Source: Alphaproteobacteria bacterium
GTDB lineage: Bacteria; Pseudomonadota; Alphaproteobacteria; JAJFFI01
Reading direction: 5' to 3'
DNA length: 37,701 bases
Assembly (NCBI GenBank): GCA_030066595.1
Contig: JASJBI010000053.1
Location: forward strand, 1-37,701
This document shows, in pieces, positions 16,799 through 22,824 of this stretch; position 1 is the first letter of the stretch; every line of letters begins with the position of its first letter. The position numbers were made by a program, and so were the translations under genes. The notes under the pieces are model-generated. The model was given only the letters and a program-made list of their open reading frames with translations, did no database searches and was not told the origin of the DNA.

Positions 16799-17449
16799 AT
16801 GACCGGGATCTTCAACCGACGCCGCGGCGACCCGCCCCGGGCGACACAGGCAGAAGCGGAGGCAGGCACCCTCACGGCGTTGCGGCAGTGGTCGCCGAAG
16901 CGCATCGCCGAAGCGATTGCGGCCTTGGGTCAAACGGGGGGCGTGCTTGAGTTCGTCAGCACGGAAGCGATCACTGCAGCCGCCACACTTACAGTTACCG
17001 GCATGGAGGCCGGCTACGATTACGTCATAACGCTGGAGAGCTTCGCCCCAGCAAGCAATGCCGAGACACTGTGGCTGCGGTTCTCCGACGACGACGGCAG
17101 CAGCTACGAATCTGGCGCGGGCGACTATGCCTGGGTCATCCAGGCGGGCTCAGAGAGCCGAGACGATTCTGACACCGAAATCGAACTGACCCAGCTGCTG
17201 GGCAGTACCGCGGGCAACCGCAGCACCATCGAGCTGACCCTCATCAACCCCAATGCCAGCGATGAGAACACAGAAGCGTTTTGGAGCGGCCGCTTCATCG
17301 ACACCACGCCCAACAACCGCTTCGTCGGCGGCGGCGGCTACTTCCTGCAAGGCACGGACGCCGTATCGGCCATCCAGTTCTCGTGGAGCGGCGGGGGCAA
17401 CTTTAAGGCACAGGGCGATATGACTGTGTGGCGGCGGAAACGCTCGTGA
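16799..17449 (+). CDS. Tail fibre/receptor-binding protein candidate
   Basis: This 216-residue protein starts at ATG 16799, one base after the previous stop. Residues ~15-42 are the common fibre linker ATQAEAEAGTLTALRQW followed by PKRIAEAIAAL. In many phages this linker joins the trunk to the tip. The rest is a beta-rich domain: SFAPASNAETLWLRFSDDDG, SYESGAGDYAWVI, and a final aromatic strand. This resembles tip domains that bind host surface glycans. It is likely to be the receptor-binding part of a split fibre. Binding specificity cannot be read from the sequence. Confidence 0.7.
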   Translation: MTGIFNRRRGDPPRATQAEAEAGTLTALRQWSPKRIAEAIAALGQTGGVLEFVSTEAITAAATLTVTGMEAGYDYVITLESFAPASNAETLWLRFSDDDGSSYESGAGDYAWVIQAGSESRDDSDTEIELTQLLGSTAGNRSTIELTLINPNASDENTEAFWSGRFIDTTPNNRFVGGGGYFLQGTDAVSAIQFSWSGGGNFKAQGDMTVWRRKRS

Positions 17450-17564
17450 TATGTCGGCGTCGATCTTCGCTCTAAAGGTGTAAAGAAAACCGACAGTCGC
17501 ACTTCCGCAAGCTGAACGTGTATCGTGTCATTAGCCTTGCAACGTCCACAACTAAAAAGCCGGC

Positions 17565-18014
17565 ATGTCCTGGCAATACGGGCCGTTCCCTCCCCTCCCT
17601 CGCGGCGAGCCGATGCCTGACATGAACGGCAAGGCGAACCTGGCCCTCAACATCATCATTGCGCTGCTGATCGCCATTGCCGGCATGTTGGGCAGTCGCG
17701 CGCTGGATCAGATGCAAGCCGCGATAGAGGGGGCGGCCATATCCTCGAAAGAGGAGATCGCCAAGCTGCGGCTCGAGCTGAAGGAACGCACAAGCGACCG
17801 ATACACCGGCGACGATGCCGAAGACGACCGCGCGATGATGCTGCAGTGGCAGGAGAACCACCTCGAGTATCATCGTGTCAGCATCCCGCCGCGGGAGGTC
17901 TTCGAGCGGTTCAACAAGGTCGACCAGCAGATCGGCGAGCTGAAGCACTCGATCGACAGCATGAACCTGATCTTGCGCGAGGGTACCGACCGCCGCGGCG
18001 TTCTGGGCCCATAG
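17565..18014 (+). CDS. Membrane-anchored coiled-coil protein, inner-membrane spanin candidate
   Basis: This is 149 residues from ATG 17565, or 133 from ATG 17613. Neither start has a clear ribosome site. A single transmembrane helix (LALNIIIALLIAIAGMLG, ~26-43 in the long form) is followed by a charged coiled-coil-like segment (SKEEIAKLRLELKERT and later FNKVDQQIGELKHSIDSMN). One N-terminal membrane anchor plus a periplasmic coiled coil is the architecture of an i-spanin, which bridges to a lipoprotein to fuse membranes at lysis. The next gene carries a lipobox, which supports the pairing. Sequence homology to a known spanin was not seen. Confidence 0.55.
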   Translation: MSWQYGPFPPLPRGEPMPDMNGKANLALNIIIALLIAIAGMLGSRALDQMQAAIEGAAISSKEEIAKLRLELKERTSDRYTGDDAEDDRAMMLQWQENHLEYHRVSIPPREVFERFNKVDQQIGELKHSIDSMNLILREGTDRRGVLGP

Positions 18015-18027
18015 ATTGGAGGTGACC

Positions 18028-18489
18028 ATGAGGACCAACACCAATACGAAGGCTGCGGTGCGCGTCGGCGTCAACGGAACGCTGATCGGCGGCTTCATCT
18101 CCGTCCTGGCGATGTACCTGTGGACCGAGTTCGTCCGCCCGATCGACAGCGCGGAGACCGCCGCGGCCATCGGTGCCGCCATCGCCGGCTTGATCAATGC
18201 CATCGACAGACGCTGGTTCGGCGCTCGAGCTCTGCTGCCGTTCCTGGTGGTGCTGCCGTTGATGGGCTGCACGGCGGCGGTCGACAGGTACACTGACCGG
18301 ATCGCCACCATCGGTGCCAACGAGGTGATCGCGCACTGTCAGAAGCCGCGGCAGGAGCGGCTGGCGAAGCGCGCCTACATCGCCTCGAAGCTGAACGAGG
18401 CCGGGTGCCTCAACTGCAAGATCATCGTGAACTGCGGCGACGAGGCGGATGGCCCGCCGACGCCGCTGAGTCCGCTGGTCGTCCAGTAG
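18028..18489 (+). CDS. Membrane protein with internal lipobox, possible holin/o-spanin fusion
   Basis: This 153-residue protein starts at ATG 18028 behind TTGGAGG. Two hydrophobic helices come first (GTLIGGFISVLAMYLW ~17-32 and AAAIGAAIAGLINAI ~45-59), a holin-like hairpin. A third segment, ALLPFLVVLPLMGC (~68-81), looks like a lipoprotein signal with a good lipobox L-M-G-C at Cys81. It is followed by a soluble tail with three more Cys residues. A signal in mid-protein is odd: either the protein is polytopic or a second start yields a separate lipoprotein. With the preceding anchored coiled-coil protein, this forms the likely lysis cassette. No endolysin is beside it. Confidence 0.55.
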   Translation: MRTNTNTKAAVRVGVNGTLIGGFISVLAMYLWTEFVRPIDSAETAAAIGAAIAGLINAIDRRWFGARALLPFLVVLPLMGCTAAVDRYTDRIATIGANEVIAHCQKPRQERLAKRAYIASKLNEAGCLNCKIIVNCGDEADGPPTPLSPLVVQ

Positions 18490-18492
18490 ACA

Positions 18493-18762
18493 TCACCCCT
18501 CCCCCCGCTTGCGGATGGCGGCTCTCGCCGCTTTCATGTGGGCTAGGGCGCCAGCGTAATGTGCTCCTTCACATGGACAGCCCCGCTTGCAGCCGGTTTC
18601 CTCTATGTCTTCAACAATATCTATACAAACCTCCCGCTCCTCCGCGCGCGCCGCTTCCTCGGCGGCTTGGATGCGTCTCTCTAGCTCGCCCTCGCGGCCA
18701 AGGCGGTCCTCAATCAGATGCTCGCCCACCCACCACTCAGCTATCTCCCGCGCCCTACTCAT
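18493..18762 (-). CDS. Hypothetical protein at the end of the leftward operon
   Basis: This 89-residue protein is the last gene of the leftward transcript and ends three bases from the stop of the convergent gene at 18489. It has a helical charged core (LERRIQAAEEAARAEEREVC, then IDIVEDIEETGC) and a Cys cluster CKRGCPCEG. The pattern of an AEE-rich helix followed by EREVC is familiar from small phage proteins of unknown role. It overlaps the upstream gene by eight bases. Confidence 0.65.
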   Translation of the reverse strand: MSRAREIAEWWVGEHLIEDRLGREGELERRIQAAEEAARAEEREVCIDIVEDIEETGCKRGCPCEGAHYAGALAHMKAARAAIRKRGEG

Positions 18763-18937
18763 GGCCTGTTCTCCGCGAACGTTCCGGCGGGCCTTTCTGG
18801 ATAAACAGCCTCGGCATCAGGTACTCGAAGCGCGCGCCGCACCGCTCACAGCAGGCGAAATGGCGCAGCGAGCCGAAGCGAGGTTTGCCGCAGTCCTCCC
18901 GGCCGCAATCGACTGTGTAGATGTGCTCTTCAGTCAT
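18755..18937 (-). CDS. Small zinc-finger-like protein
   Basis: This 60-residue protein overlaps both neighbours by eight bases. Cysteines at 11, 16, 30 and 33 are spaced C-x4-C...C-x2-C, with an extra Cys29. It contains HFACCERCGARFEY, like a zinc ribbon knuckle. It probably binds one zinc ion. The role is unknown. It may bind nucleic acid or be an adaptor, as with many phage early proteins. Confidence 0.62.
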   Translation of the reverse strand: MTEEHIYTVDCGREDCGKPRFGSLRHFACCERCGARFEYLMPRLFIQKGPPERSRRTGHE

Positions 18938-19316
18938 GGCGCGCTCGCAGGGCTGCGATGCAGAGGGCGAGGGCGGATGAATATGCCTCGCAATGATGTG
19001 TGTCTGGCCCTCGTCCGAATGGGCTTGTTGGTGGTGCTTTACCCCAGCACCGAGCTACTGCCCGACCATCGCTGTAAATATCCAAGCCGCAAGACCACCC
19101 CTCCGGCACCAGCGTCAGCGCGGCGTCGATGCTCTCCGAGTAGCGGGGCACCAACTTTAATGGTTCAGATGCAGGGCCGGGGTAGTCGGCATATGGCTCG
19201 CCATCATCCCACTCAACAGCACCCCATGGCACGCCTGTAACGGCATTCCAGATAGCTGCATCCAACTCCCGGCTCGGCCCCGCCGCCTCTCCTAGCCTGC
19301 GGATCAGGTCATCCAT
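18930..19316 (-). CDS. Conserved phage protein of unknown function (PRYSESIDAAL type)
   Basis: This is 128 residues from ATG 19316. An upstream in-frame extension to 19382 has poor sequence and would overlap more of the prior gene, so it was not used. It opens with MDDLIRRLGEAAGPSRELDA. It also contains the characteristic VPRYSESIDAALTLVPEGW, seen in many tailed-phage proteins of unknown function, and ends with an Ala-rich helix. It overlaps the upstream gene by eight bases. Confidence 0.75.
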   Translation of the reverse strand: MDDLIRRLGEAAGPSRELDAAIWNAVTGVPWGAVEWDDGEPYADYPGPASEPLKLVPRYSESIDAALTLVPEGWSCGLDIYSDGRAVARCWGKAPPTSPFGRGPDTHHCEAYSSALALCIAALRARHD

Positions 19317-19515
19317 CTCGCGGCCTCCGCGAAGACAGCAATGCAGCGTGCCCTTTCTCAGTCGGTACGTATCGCGACCCATGTAGTTGAACGTAACCGC
19401 CCGCCTTCAGGTTTTCGATAGCCACGCTCATCGCTGCGCCCCATCGCATGCCCGGCACATTTTCTCCGGCGGCTGTTCGCAGCATGTCATATTCAAAGTC
19501 GGTTAGGTCATCCAT
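19309..19515 (-). CDS. Small hypothetical protein, winged-helix-like end
   Basis: This is 68 residues from ATG 19515, which overlaps the TGA of the micro-membrane protein as ATGGATGA. It has a helical N-terminus (FEYDMLRTAAGE) and then IENLKAGGYVQLHGSRYVPT followed by EKGHAALL. The last segment, a helix-hairpin-strand with Y-V-x-T-x-K-G, resembles the wing of small winged-helix proteins. DNA binding is possible but not demonstrated. Confidence 0.6.
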   Translation of the reverse strand: MDDLTDFEYDMLRTAAGENVPGMRWGAAMSVAIENLKAGGYVQLHGSRYVPTEKGHAALLSSRRPRDG

Positions 19516-19618
19516 CGAACCGCCTCCAAAGCCACTCCACAACTCGCGGAAGGACGTAGGACATCAGAAAGGCCACCAGAACCAAGCCGACAATCGATGC
19601 CCAACCTTCAAGGGGCAT
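19508..19618 (-). CDS. 36-residue single-pass membrane microprotein
   Basis: This short ORF fills the only space between the genes at 19608-19847 and 19309-19515. Its ATG overlaps the end of the former by 11 bases and its TGA overlaps the start of the latter. It encodes one hydrophobic helix (SIVGLVLVAFLMSYVL, ~8-23) followed by VVEWLWRRF, a positive-inside tail. The tight coupling on both sides is the main evidence that it is translated. Function unknown. Confidence 0.5.
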   Translation of the reverse strand: MPLEGWASIVGLVLVAFLMSYVLPRVVEWLWRRFDG

Positions 19619-19847
19619 CGGCCGGCTCCAGCAGCGGGGCCAGGGCCGCAAGCAACTCTTCAACACCCTCTTGCTCTGTGATCTCGTAAAGCCGGTGGGC
19701 GGCCTTCGCGATGCCCGCCAAGCGCCAGCGCTGCGCCGCCTCAGCCACGGCGAGGAGAGCTTTCATGTCCAGCAACAACTGATTGCTCCCGTGCCGCCGC
19801 TCAGCATTTTTGATGCCAGCCGCAATACGCTCTAACTCTGTCGTCAT
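19608..19847 (-). CDS. Small helical hypothetical protein
   Basis: This is 79 residues from ATG 19847, which has a strong ribosome site TGAGGAGGATGAG directly before it. It is entirely helical: MTTELERIAAGIKNAERR, LLLDMKALLAVAEAAQRW, and EGVEELLAALAPLLEP. The pattern DMKALLAVAEAA-W is typical of small helical phage proteins. No function is recognised. A long in-frame extension upstream crosses the hairpin and the RecT gene and was rejected. Confidence 0.7.
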   Translation of the reverse strand: MTTELERIAAGIKNAERRHGSNQLLLDMKALLAVAEAAQRWRLAGIAKAAHRLYEITEQEGVEELLAALAPLLEPADAP

Positions 19848-19883
19848 CTCATCCTCCTCAGATGCACAGAGATGGCTCAGGAC

Positions 19884-19935
19884 GCGCGAGGGGGTGGTCC
19901 ACGCCCAATGACAGGGACCACCCCCGCTCTCGCGC
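19884..19935 (-). other. Large hairpin after the recombinase gene
   Basis: GGGGGTGGTCC (19890-19900) pairs perfectly with GGACCACCCCC (19915-19925). An outer GCGCGA/TCGCGC arm extends the stem, with a small bulge on one side. It lies just downstream of the RecT stop on the leftward transcript and fills the only gap before the next ribosome site. No U-run follows on the minus strand, so it is not a classic terminator. It may be a 3'-end protector, RNase III site or attenuator (inference). Confidence 0.6.
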
Positions 19936-19936
19936 G

Positions 19937-20920
19937 CTACGCCTGCTCCTCCTCGAGCTGATGGACCTTCTCGAGAATGCCCAGGGCGACACGGTCGACG
20001 CGGTTGGGGTCGACCTGGCGCAGGGTCTCGAAGGTGGCCTGCATCCGGTCGGCGAACGAGCGGGCCTGCGCTGACGTCGACATGCCCTCGAGCACCATCG
20101 CCGCAGCCGCCTCCCATTGCTCCGGCGTCGGGTAGCCGAAGACCTTCCCGTCCGACCGGATGAGTTCCCACCGCGGGGCCTCGATGGTCGGAGATCCCGC
20201 GATGATGTCGGCCTCGACTTGCACGCCGCTTTCGGGGTGGATGTACGTCGTCGTCCCCTTGATCTCGTGCAGGGTCTCCATCGCGTCGGCGACCGTGGCC
20301 AGCGTCAGGGGCATGCTCCGCTGCAGGCGACGCATCGCCGTCTTCTGGGCCATGGCCGGAAACCCGACCTCGTTGTCGTTCCAGGGGCTGTCGCTCTTGC
20401 GCGCCCCCGGCGACCGCGCCTTGACCTCGAGGATCTCCTCGATGCCGAGTGGCTTGGCGACGATCGGCGGACGGGTCAGGCTGGTGGCGACGGCATAGGC
20501 CCCGAGGATCCTGCCCTGGTTCCCAAGGACAGGCTCGTGGATGATCTCCGGCTTCGATCCAAGACGAGCCTTGAACACGTCGCCCTCGCGGACAACCTCG
20601 CCGTGGATGGTGTAGCCGGAGCGCGCCGCCAGGGTGTTATAGCCCTTGTAGCCAATGACAGGCTGCACGCGGTCGCCGAATGGGAGCGGCCAGCCCTGGC
20701 CGGTGACGCCGTCGACTTCTATGCCGAGAATGCCGAAGGTGATGGCAGCGTTCATCAGGCTCTGCCGTTGACACCGCAGCAGCTTGGGCGTGCGGTCACA
20801 AGCAATGACGATGGTCCGCATGATCCGCTCGGGCCTGACGCCGGCCGGGGCGACCTGGGCGAAGGTCGGGCCGACGGCGTCGAGCTGCTGCTCGAAGAGG
20901 GTTAGCTCGGTGCTGGTCAT
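19937..20920 (-). CDS. recT: RecT-family single-strand annealing protein
   Basis: This is 327 residues from ATG 20920, overlapping the exonuclease stop as ATGA. Motifs of the RecT family are clear: NAAITFGILGIEVDG at ~78-92, then a PF-x-x-x-x-QPVIGYKGYNTLAARSG block at ~102-125. VVREGDVFKARLGS and W-x-D-NEVGFPAMAQKTAMRRL at ~210-236 follow. RecT proteins coat and anneal single strands made by a partner exonuclease, here encoded directly upstream. In this genome the pair may join genome ends or make concatemers for packaging. There is no DNA polymerase gene, so replication otherwise relies on the host. Confidence 0.93.
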   Translation of the reverse strand: MTSTELTLFEQQLDAVGPTFAQVAPAGVRPERIMRTIVIACDRTPKLLRCQRQSLMNAAITFGILGIEVDGVTGQGWPLPFGDRVQPVIGYKGYNTLAARSGYTIHGEVVREGDVFKARLGSKPEIIHEPVLGNQGRILGAYAVATSLTRPPIVAKPLGIEEILEVKARSPGARKSDSPWNDNEVGFPAMAQKTAMRRLQRSMPLTLATVADAMETLHEIKGTTTYIHPESGVQVEADIIAGSPTIEAPRWELIRSDGKVFGYPTPEQWEAAAAMVLEGMSTSAQARSFADRMQATFETLRQVDPNRVDRVALGILEKVHQLEEEQA

Positions 20921-21828
20921 GGTGCGATCCCCGTGGTTGGCGGCGGCAGGTCTTCCTCCACCGGCTGGACGTCGATCTTGGTCTGGACGTAGGCCTTGCG
21001 CTCGATGGTCGTGGCCTTGACCTCGGACTTCTTCACGTTCACCCACGCCCCCGGCAACCGCAGCCGGCCGTTGTCCTCGGCGGCATGCAGCAGCTTGGGC
21101 CTGATCTGCGCCTTGATCTTCTTCATCTGGGTTTCCTGCTGCGAGGCCCAGTCGTACATGCGCGCGGCCTCGCCGAGCTCGACGTCGTCCACATCCTTGA
21201 CATCTTCGGGCACGACGGTCGGGTAGAGCTGGTCGACGATCGCGTTCTCGACCGGGGCGCCGAAGGGATCGGGCTCGCGGCGGTGCTGCACGTCATGCAG
21301 GAACGTGCGGGCGGCAGCCTCCATCTGCTCCCAGAGCTCCGGCTCCGGCGCGCGCTCCCAGATGTGCAGGTCGCCGCAGACCCACGCCGCGATGACACCC
21401 CACGTGAAGCACTTGCCGTCGGGATCGCCGACGAACATCTGCGCCTGCAGCTGCAGCTCGACGTGCCGCGGCGGAGTGCCTCCGTTCCAGGTCTGCATCC
21501 AGACGCTGTAGTCGAAGACGCACTTGGTCTCGACCGCGCCAGCGCCGCGGGTCGGGCACCAGATCAGGGCATCCTTGGTGCAGCCGATTGGGTAGCGCGT
21601 GAGGTACTCGTCCGTCGGCTTCACCTCGAGACCGAGGCGCTTGCCCACGTCGGCGATGATGTGCGGCTGCAGGATCTTGCCGTACCGCATCCGCTCGCTC
21701 TCCTCCTGCTCCACCACGGCGTCGCCGACGAACTCGTGATAGAGCGTGTAGCGGGTGTCGTACGGGCTGGCGTCGAACAGCGCCGCGATCTGGCTGGCGC
21801 TGACAGTCTCGTGCGTGGGATCGGGCAT
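20917..21828 (-). CDS. YqaJ/lambda-exonuclease-family nuclease
   Basis: This 303-residue protein starts at ATG 21828, coupled to the repeat protein by an ATGA overlap. The N-terminal ASQIAALFDASPYDT is the usual opening of YqaJ nucleases. The metal and catalytic core is present: Asp86 in TKDALIW, and Glu100 and Lys102 in VETK. The conserved Gly-x-x-x-Glu motif that precedes the core reads GKILQ here, with Gln54 at the Glu position, a notable change. The C-terminal ~100 residues are helical (QETQMKKIKAQIRPKL). It would degrade one strand of DNA ends to feed RecT. Confidence 0.9.
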   Translation of the reverse strand: MPDPTHETVSASQIAALFDASPYDTRYTLYHEFVGDAVVEQEESERMRYGKILQPHIIADVGKRLGLEVKPTDEYLTRYPIGCTKDALIWCPTRGAGAVETKCVFDYSVWMQTWNGGTPPRHVELQLQAQMFVGDPDGKCFTWGVIAAWVCGDLHIWERAPEPELWEQMEAAARTFLHDVQHRREPDPFGAPVENAIVDQLYPTVVPEDVKDVDDVELGEAARMYDWASQQETQMKKIKAQIRPKLLHAAEDNGRLRLPGAWVNVKKSEVKATTIERKAYVQTKIDVQPVEEDLPPPTTGIAP

Positions 21829-22052
21829 CAGCCGTCGCCGTAGCCGTCGCCATAGCCGTCGCCGTAGCCGTAGCCGGAGCCGTAGCCGTCGCCGGAGCCG
21901 TAGCCGGAGCCGTCGCCGTCGCCGTAGCCGTCGCCGTCGCCGGAGCTGAAGCCGGAGCCGTCGCCGTCGCCGTAGCCGTCGCCGTCGCCGGAGCTGAAGC
22001 CGTCGCCGGAGCTGAAGCCGTCGCCGGGGCGGCTAGGCACTGTATGCCTCAT
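21828..22052 (-). CDS. Gly-Asp/Gly-Tyr repeat protein
   Basis: This is 74 residues from ATG 22052. A TTG at 22091 would add 13 residues. After a short leader MRHTVPSRPG the whole protein is built of GDG, GYG, GSG and GFSSG steps with no other residues. A ~16-residue unit (SGDGDGYGDGDGSG plus FS or YG) occurs twice. Gly-Asp-rich repeats can bind calcium or stay disordered. Proteins like this appear in phage early regions with no assigned function. It overlaps the upstream gene by 20 bases and the exonuclease start by one, so it is a full member of the operon. Confidence 0.6.
   Translation of the reverse strand: MRHTVPSRPGDGFSSGDGFSSGDGDGYGDGDGSGFSSGDGDGYGDGDGSGYGSGDGYGSGYGYGDGYGDGYGDG
21831..22027. 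repeat. GCC-GTC/GTA/GGA hexamer tandem repeat tract
   Basis: On the + strand this tract consists of hexamers GCCGTC, GCCGTA and GCCGGA in changing order, with three GAGCTGAAG interruptions. All units are multiples of three and keep the reading frame of the minus-strand Gly-Asp repeat gene. Such tracts expand and contract by slipped pairing. A longer ~45-base block is itself duplicated. Confidence 0.85.
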
Positions 22053-22404
22053 GGGCGCGGATGCTATCGGCGGCCTCTGCCGTACATTCAATGATTTCGC
22101 AGTTTTCGGTCAGGTGTACGCGGATCGGCGCACCCACCTTGCTCTTGGAATTCAGCCCTTCCGTCGCGACGCCGCTCAGAAATGCAGCGTTGTTGGCCGG
22201 TTTCCAATACCAAAGCCGCCGCGCCTCGTTCAGCACACATTCGCGGCCGTTATGGCTTTCGAGCACCCCGGCATGCACGCCCGCGTCGCGACAACGGACG
22301 ATGACGTACTTGCCGATCATGCCGTTGTCGATGGACCTTGCGCTGCCGCTTAACGCGGCCACTAACGTCTTCAGTTCGCCCACTTTCATGTCGTCAATGT
22401 TCAT
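22033..22404 (-). CDS. DUF6948-like phage protein
   Basis: This is 123 residues from ATG 22404. The distinctive core is MIGKYVIVRCRDAGVHAGVL, followed by ARRLWYWKPANNAAFLSGVA and a beta-rich end with HLTENCEIIECT. The IGKYVIVR-x-R-x-AGV-x-x-GVL and ARRLW-x-W motifs are those of a small phage domain I recall as DUF6948, whose function is unknown. It is the first gene after the minus-strand terminator at 22457-22492. The recombination genes follow it. Confidence 0.75.
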   Translation of the reverse strand: MNIDDMKVGELKTLVAALSGSARSIDNGMIGKYVIVRCRDAGVHAGVLESHNGRECVLNEARRLWYWKPANNAAFLSGVATEGLNSKSKVGAPIRVHLTENCEIIECTAEAADSIRAHEAYSA

Positions 22405-22431
22405 GTGCTTTCCCTATCTCGGTGATGTGCT

Positions 22432-22445
22432 TGCCTGGTCAGGCA
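22432..22445. promoter_or_regulatory. Palindrome TGCCTGGTCAGGCA, operator candidate
   Basis: A perfect six-base inverted repeat (TGCCTG/CAGGCA) around GT sits between the minus-strand terminator and the start of the gene at 22404. Two-fold symmetric sites in such a place often bind dimeric regulators. No convincing promoter hexamers were found beside it, so the role is uncertain. Confidence 0.35.
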
Positions 22446-22456
22446 TTCAATTCTCC

Positions 22457-22492
22457 AAAAAAAACCGGGACCAGGCGAGCGAGAGGCCCCGG
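22457..22492 (-). terminator. Intrinsic terminator on the leftward transcript
   Basis: Read on the minus strand, CCGGGGCC (22492-22485) pairs with GGTCCCGG (22472-22465) with one G-U pair and a 12-base loop. It is followed immediately by eight consecutive T (22464-22457). This is the clearest Rho-independent terminator in the genome. It stands after the first leftward genes and before the DUF6948-like and recombination genes, so it must be read through, or a promoter must lie in the 50 bases after it. Confidence 0.88.
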
Positions 22493-22509
22493 CCAGTTCC
22501 AACGGGGAG

Positions 22510-22599
22510 TCAAATGTTCGGGTACTCAAGGCCTTTCTTGGTCTGCGCGGGTGCCCACGTCGGGCCTGTCCGCTGGTTGAAGCTCCGTATGTTCGTCAG
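22510..22599 (-). CDS. Possible 29-residue ORF (CTG start or frameshift extension)
   Basis: This reading frame between the gene ending at 22596 and the terminator encodes IRSFNQRTGPTWAPAQTKKG, ending YPNI. Its third codon positions are GC-rich (22 of 28 by hand count), unlike the other frames here. No ATG, GTG or TTG opens it. A CTG at 22599 or a -1 frameshift at the previous stop would be needed. A 25-codon ATG ORF in a competing frame (22603-22526) has weaker codon bias. Treated as a weak candidate. Confidence 0.2.
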   Translation of the reverse strand: MTNIRSFNQRTGPTWAPAQTKKGLEYPNI

Positions 22600-22823
22600 G
22601 CATCGACGAATTCTCTGACCAAGCGGGACGGCGCCGTCTCGTGCGTGAATACCGGCTCAACTCCGGCCGGGTCGGTGACACCGAAGGGCGCGTTGATGTC
22701 GATCTCGAGGTCGCCGTGGTTGGTGCGGATGATGATCTTGCGCGACCAGAAGCTGCCGACGGCCTCGATCCGCTTCAGCCGGCCGATCTCGATCGACGTC
22801 ACGTTAAGCAGCGTGATCTCCAT
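22596..22823 (-). CDS. Small beta-rich early protein
   Basis: This is 75 residues from ATG 22823, one base after the stop of the upstream gene. It is mostly alternating hydrophobic strands: MEITLLNVTSIEIG, KIIIRTNHGDLEIDI, then TAPSRLVREFVDA. It is the second gene of the leftward early transcript, before the terminator. No family is recognised. Early position and small size suit a host-takeover or regulatory protein, which is inference. Confidence 0.62.
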   Translation of the reverse strand: MEITLLNVTSIEIGRLKRIEAVGSFWSRKIIIRTNHGDLEIDINAPFGVTDPAGVEPVFTHETAPSRLVREFVDA

Positions 22824-22824
22824 T

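Noticed and set aside
17450..17564. A promoter in the AT-richer gap before the membrane proteins
   Set aside because: No pair of hexamers with acceptable spacing was convincing; only a TTGCAA and scattered A-rich runs were seen.
20117..20905. + strand 262-codon ORF opposite recT
   Set aside because: Antisense shadow. The RecT motifs are on the minus strand.
21831..22027. Repeat tract as a CRISPR array
   Set aside because: The units are short hexamers without spacers and stay in frame with a minus-strand ORF. It is a coding tandem repeat.
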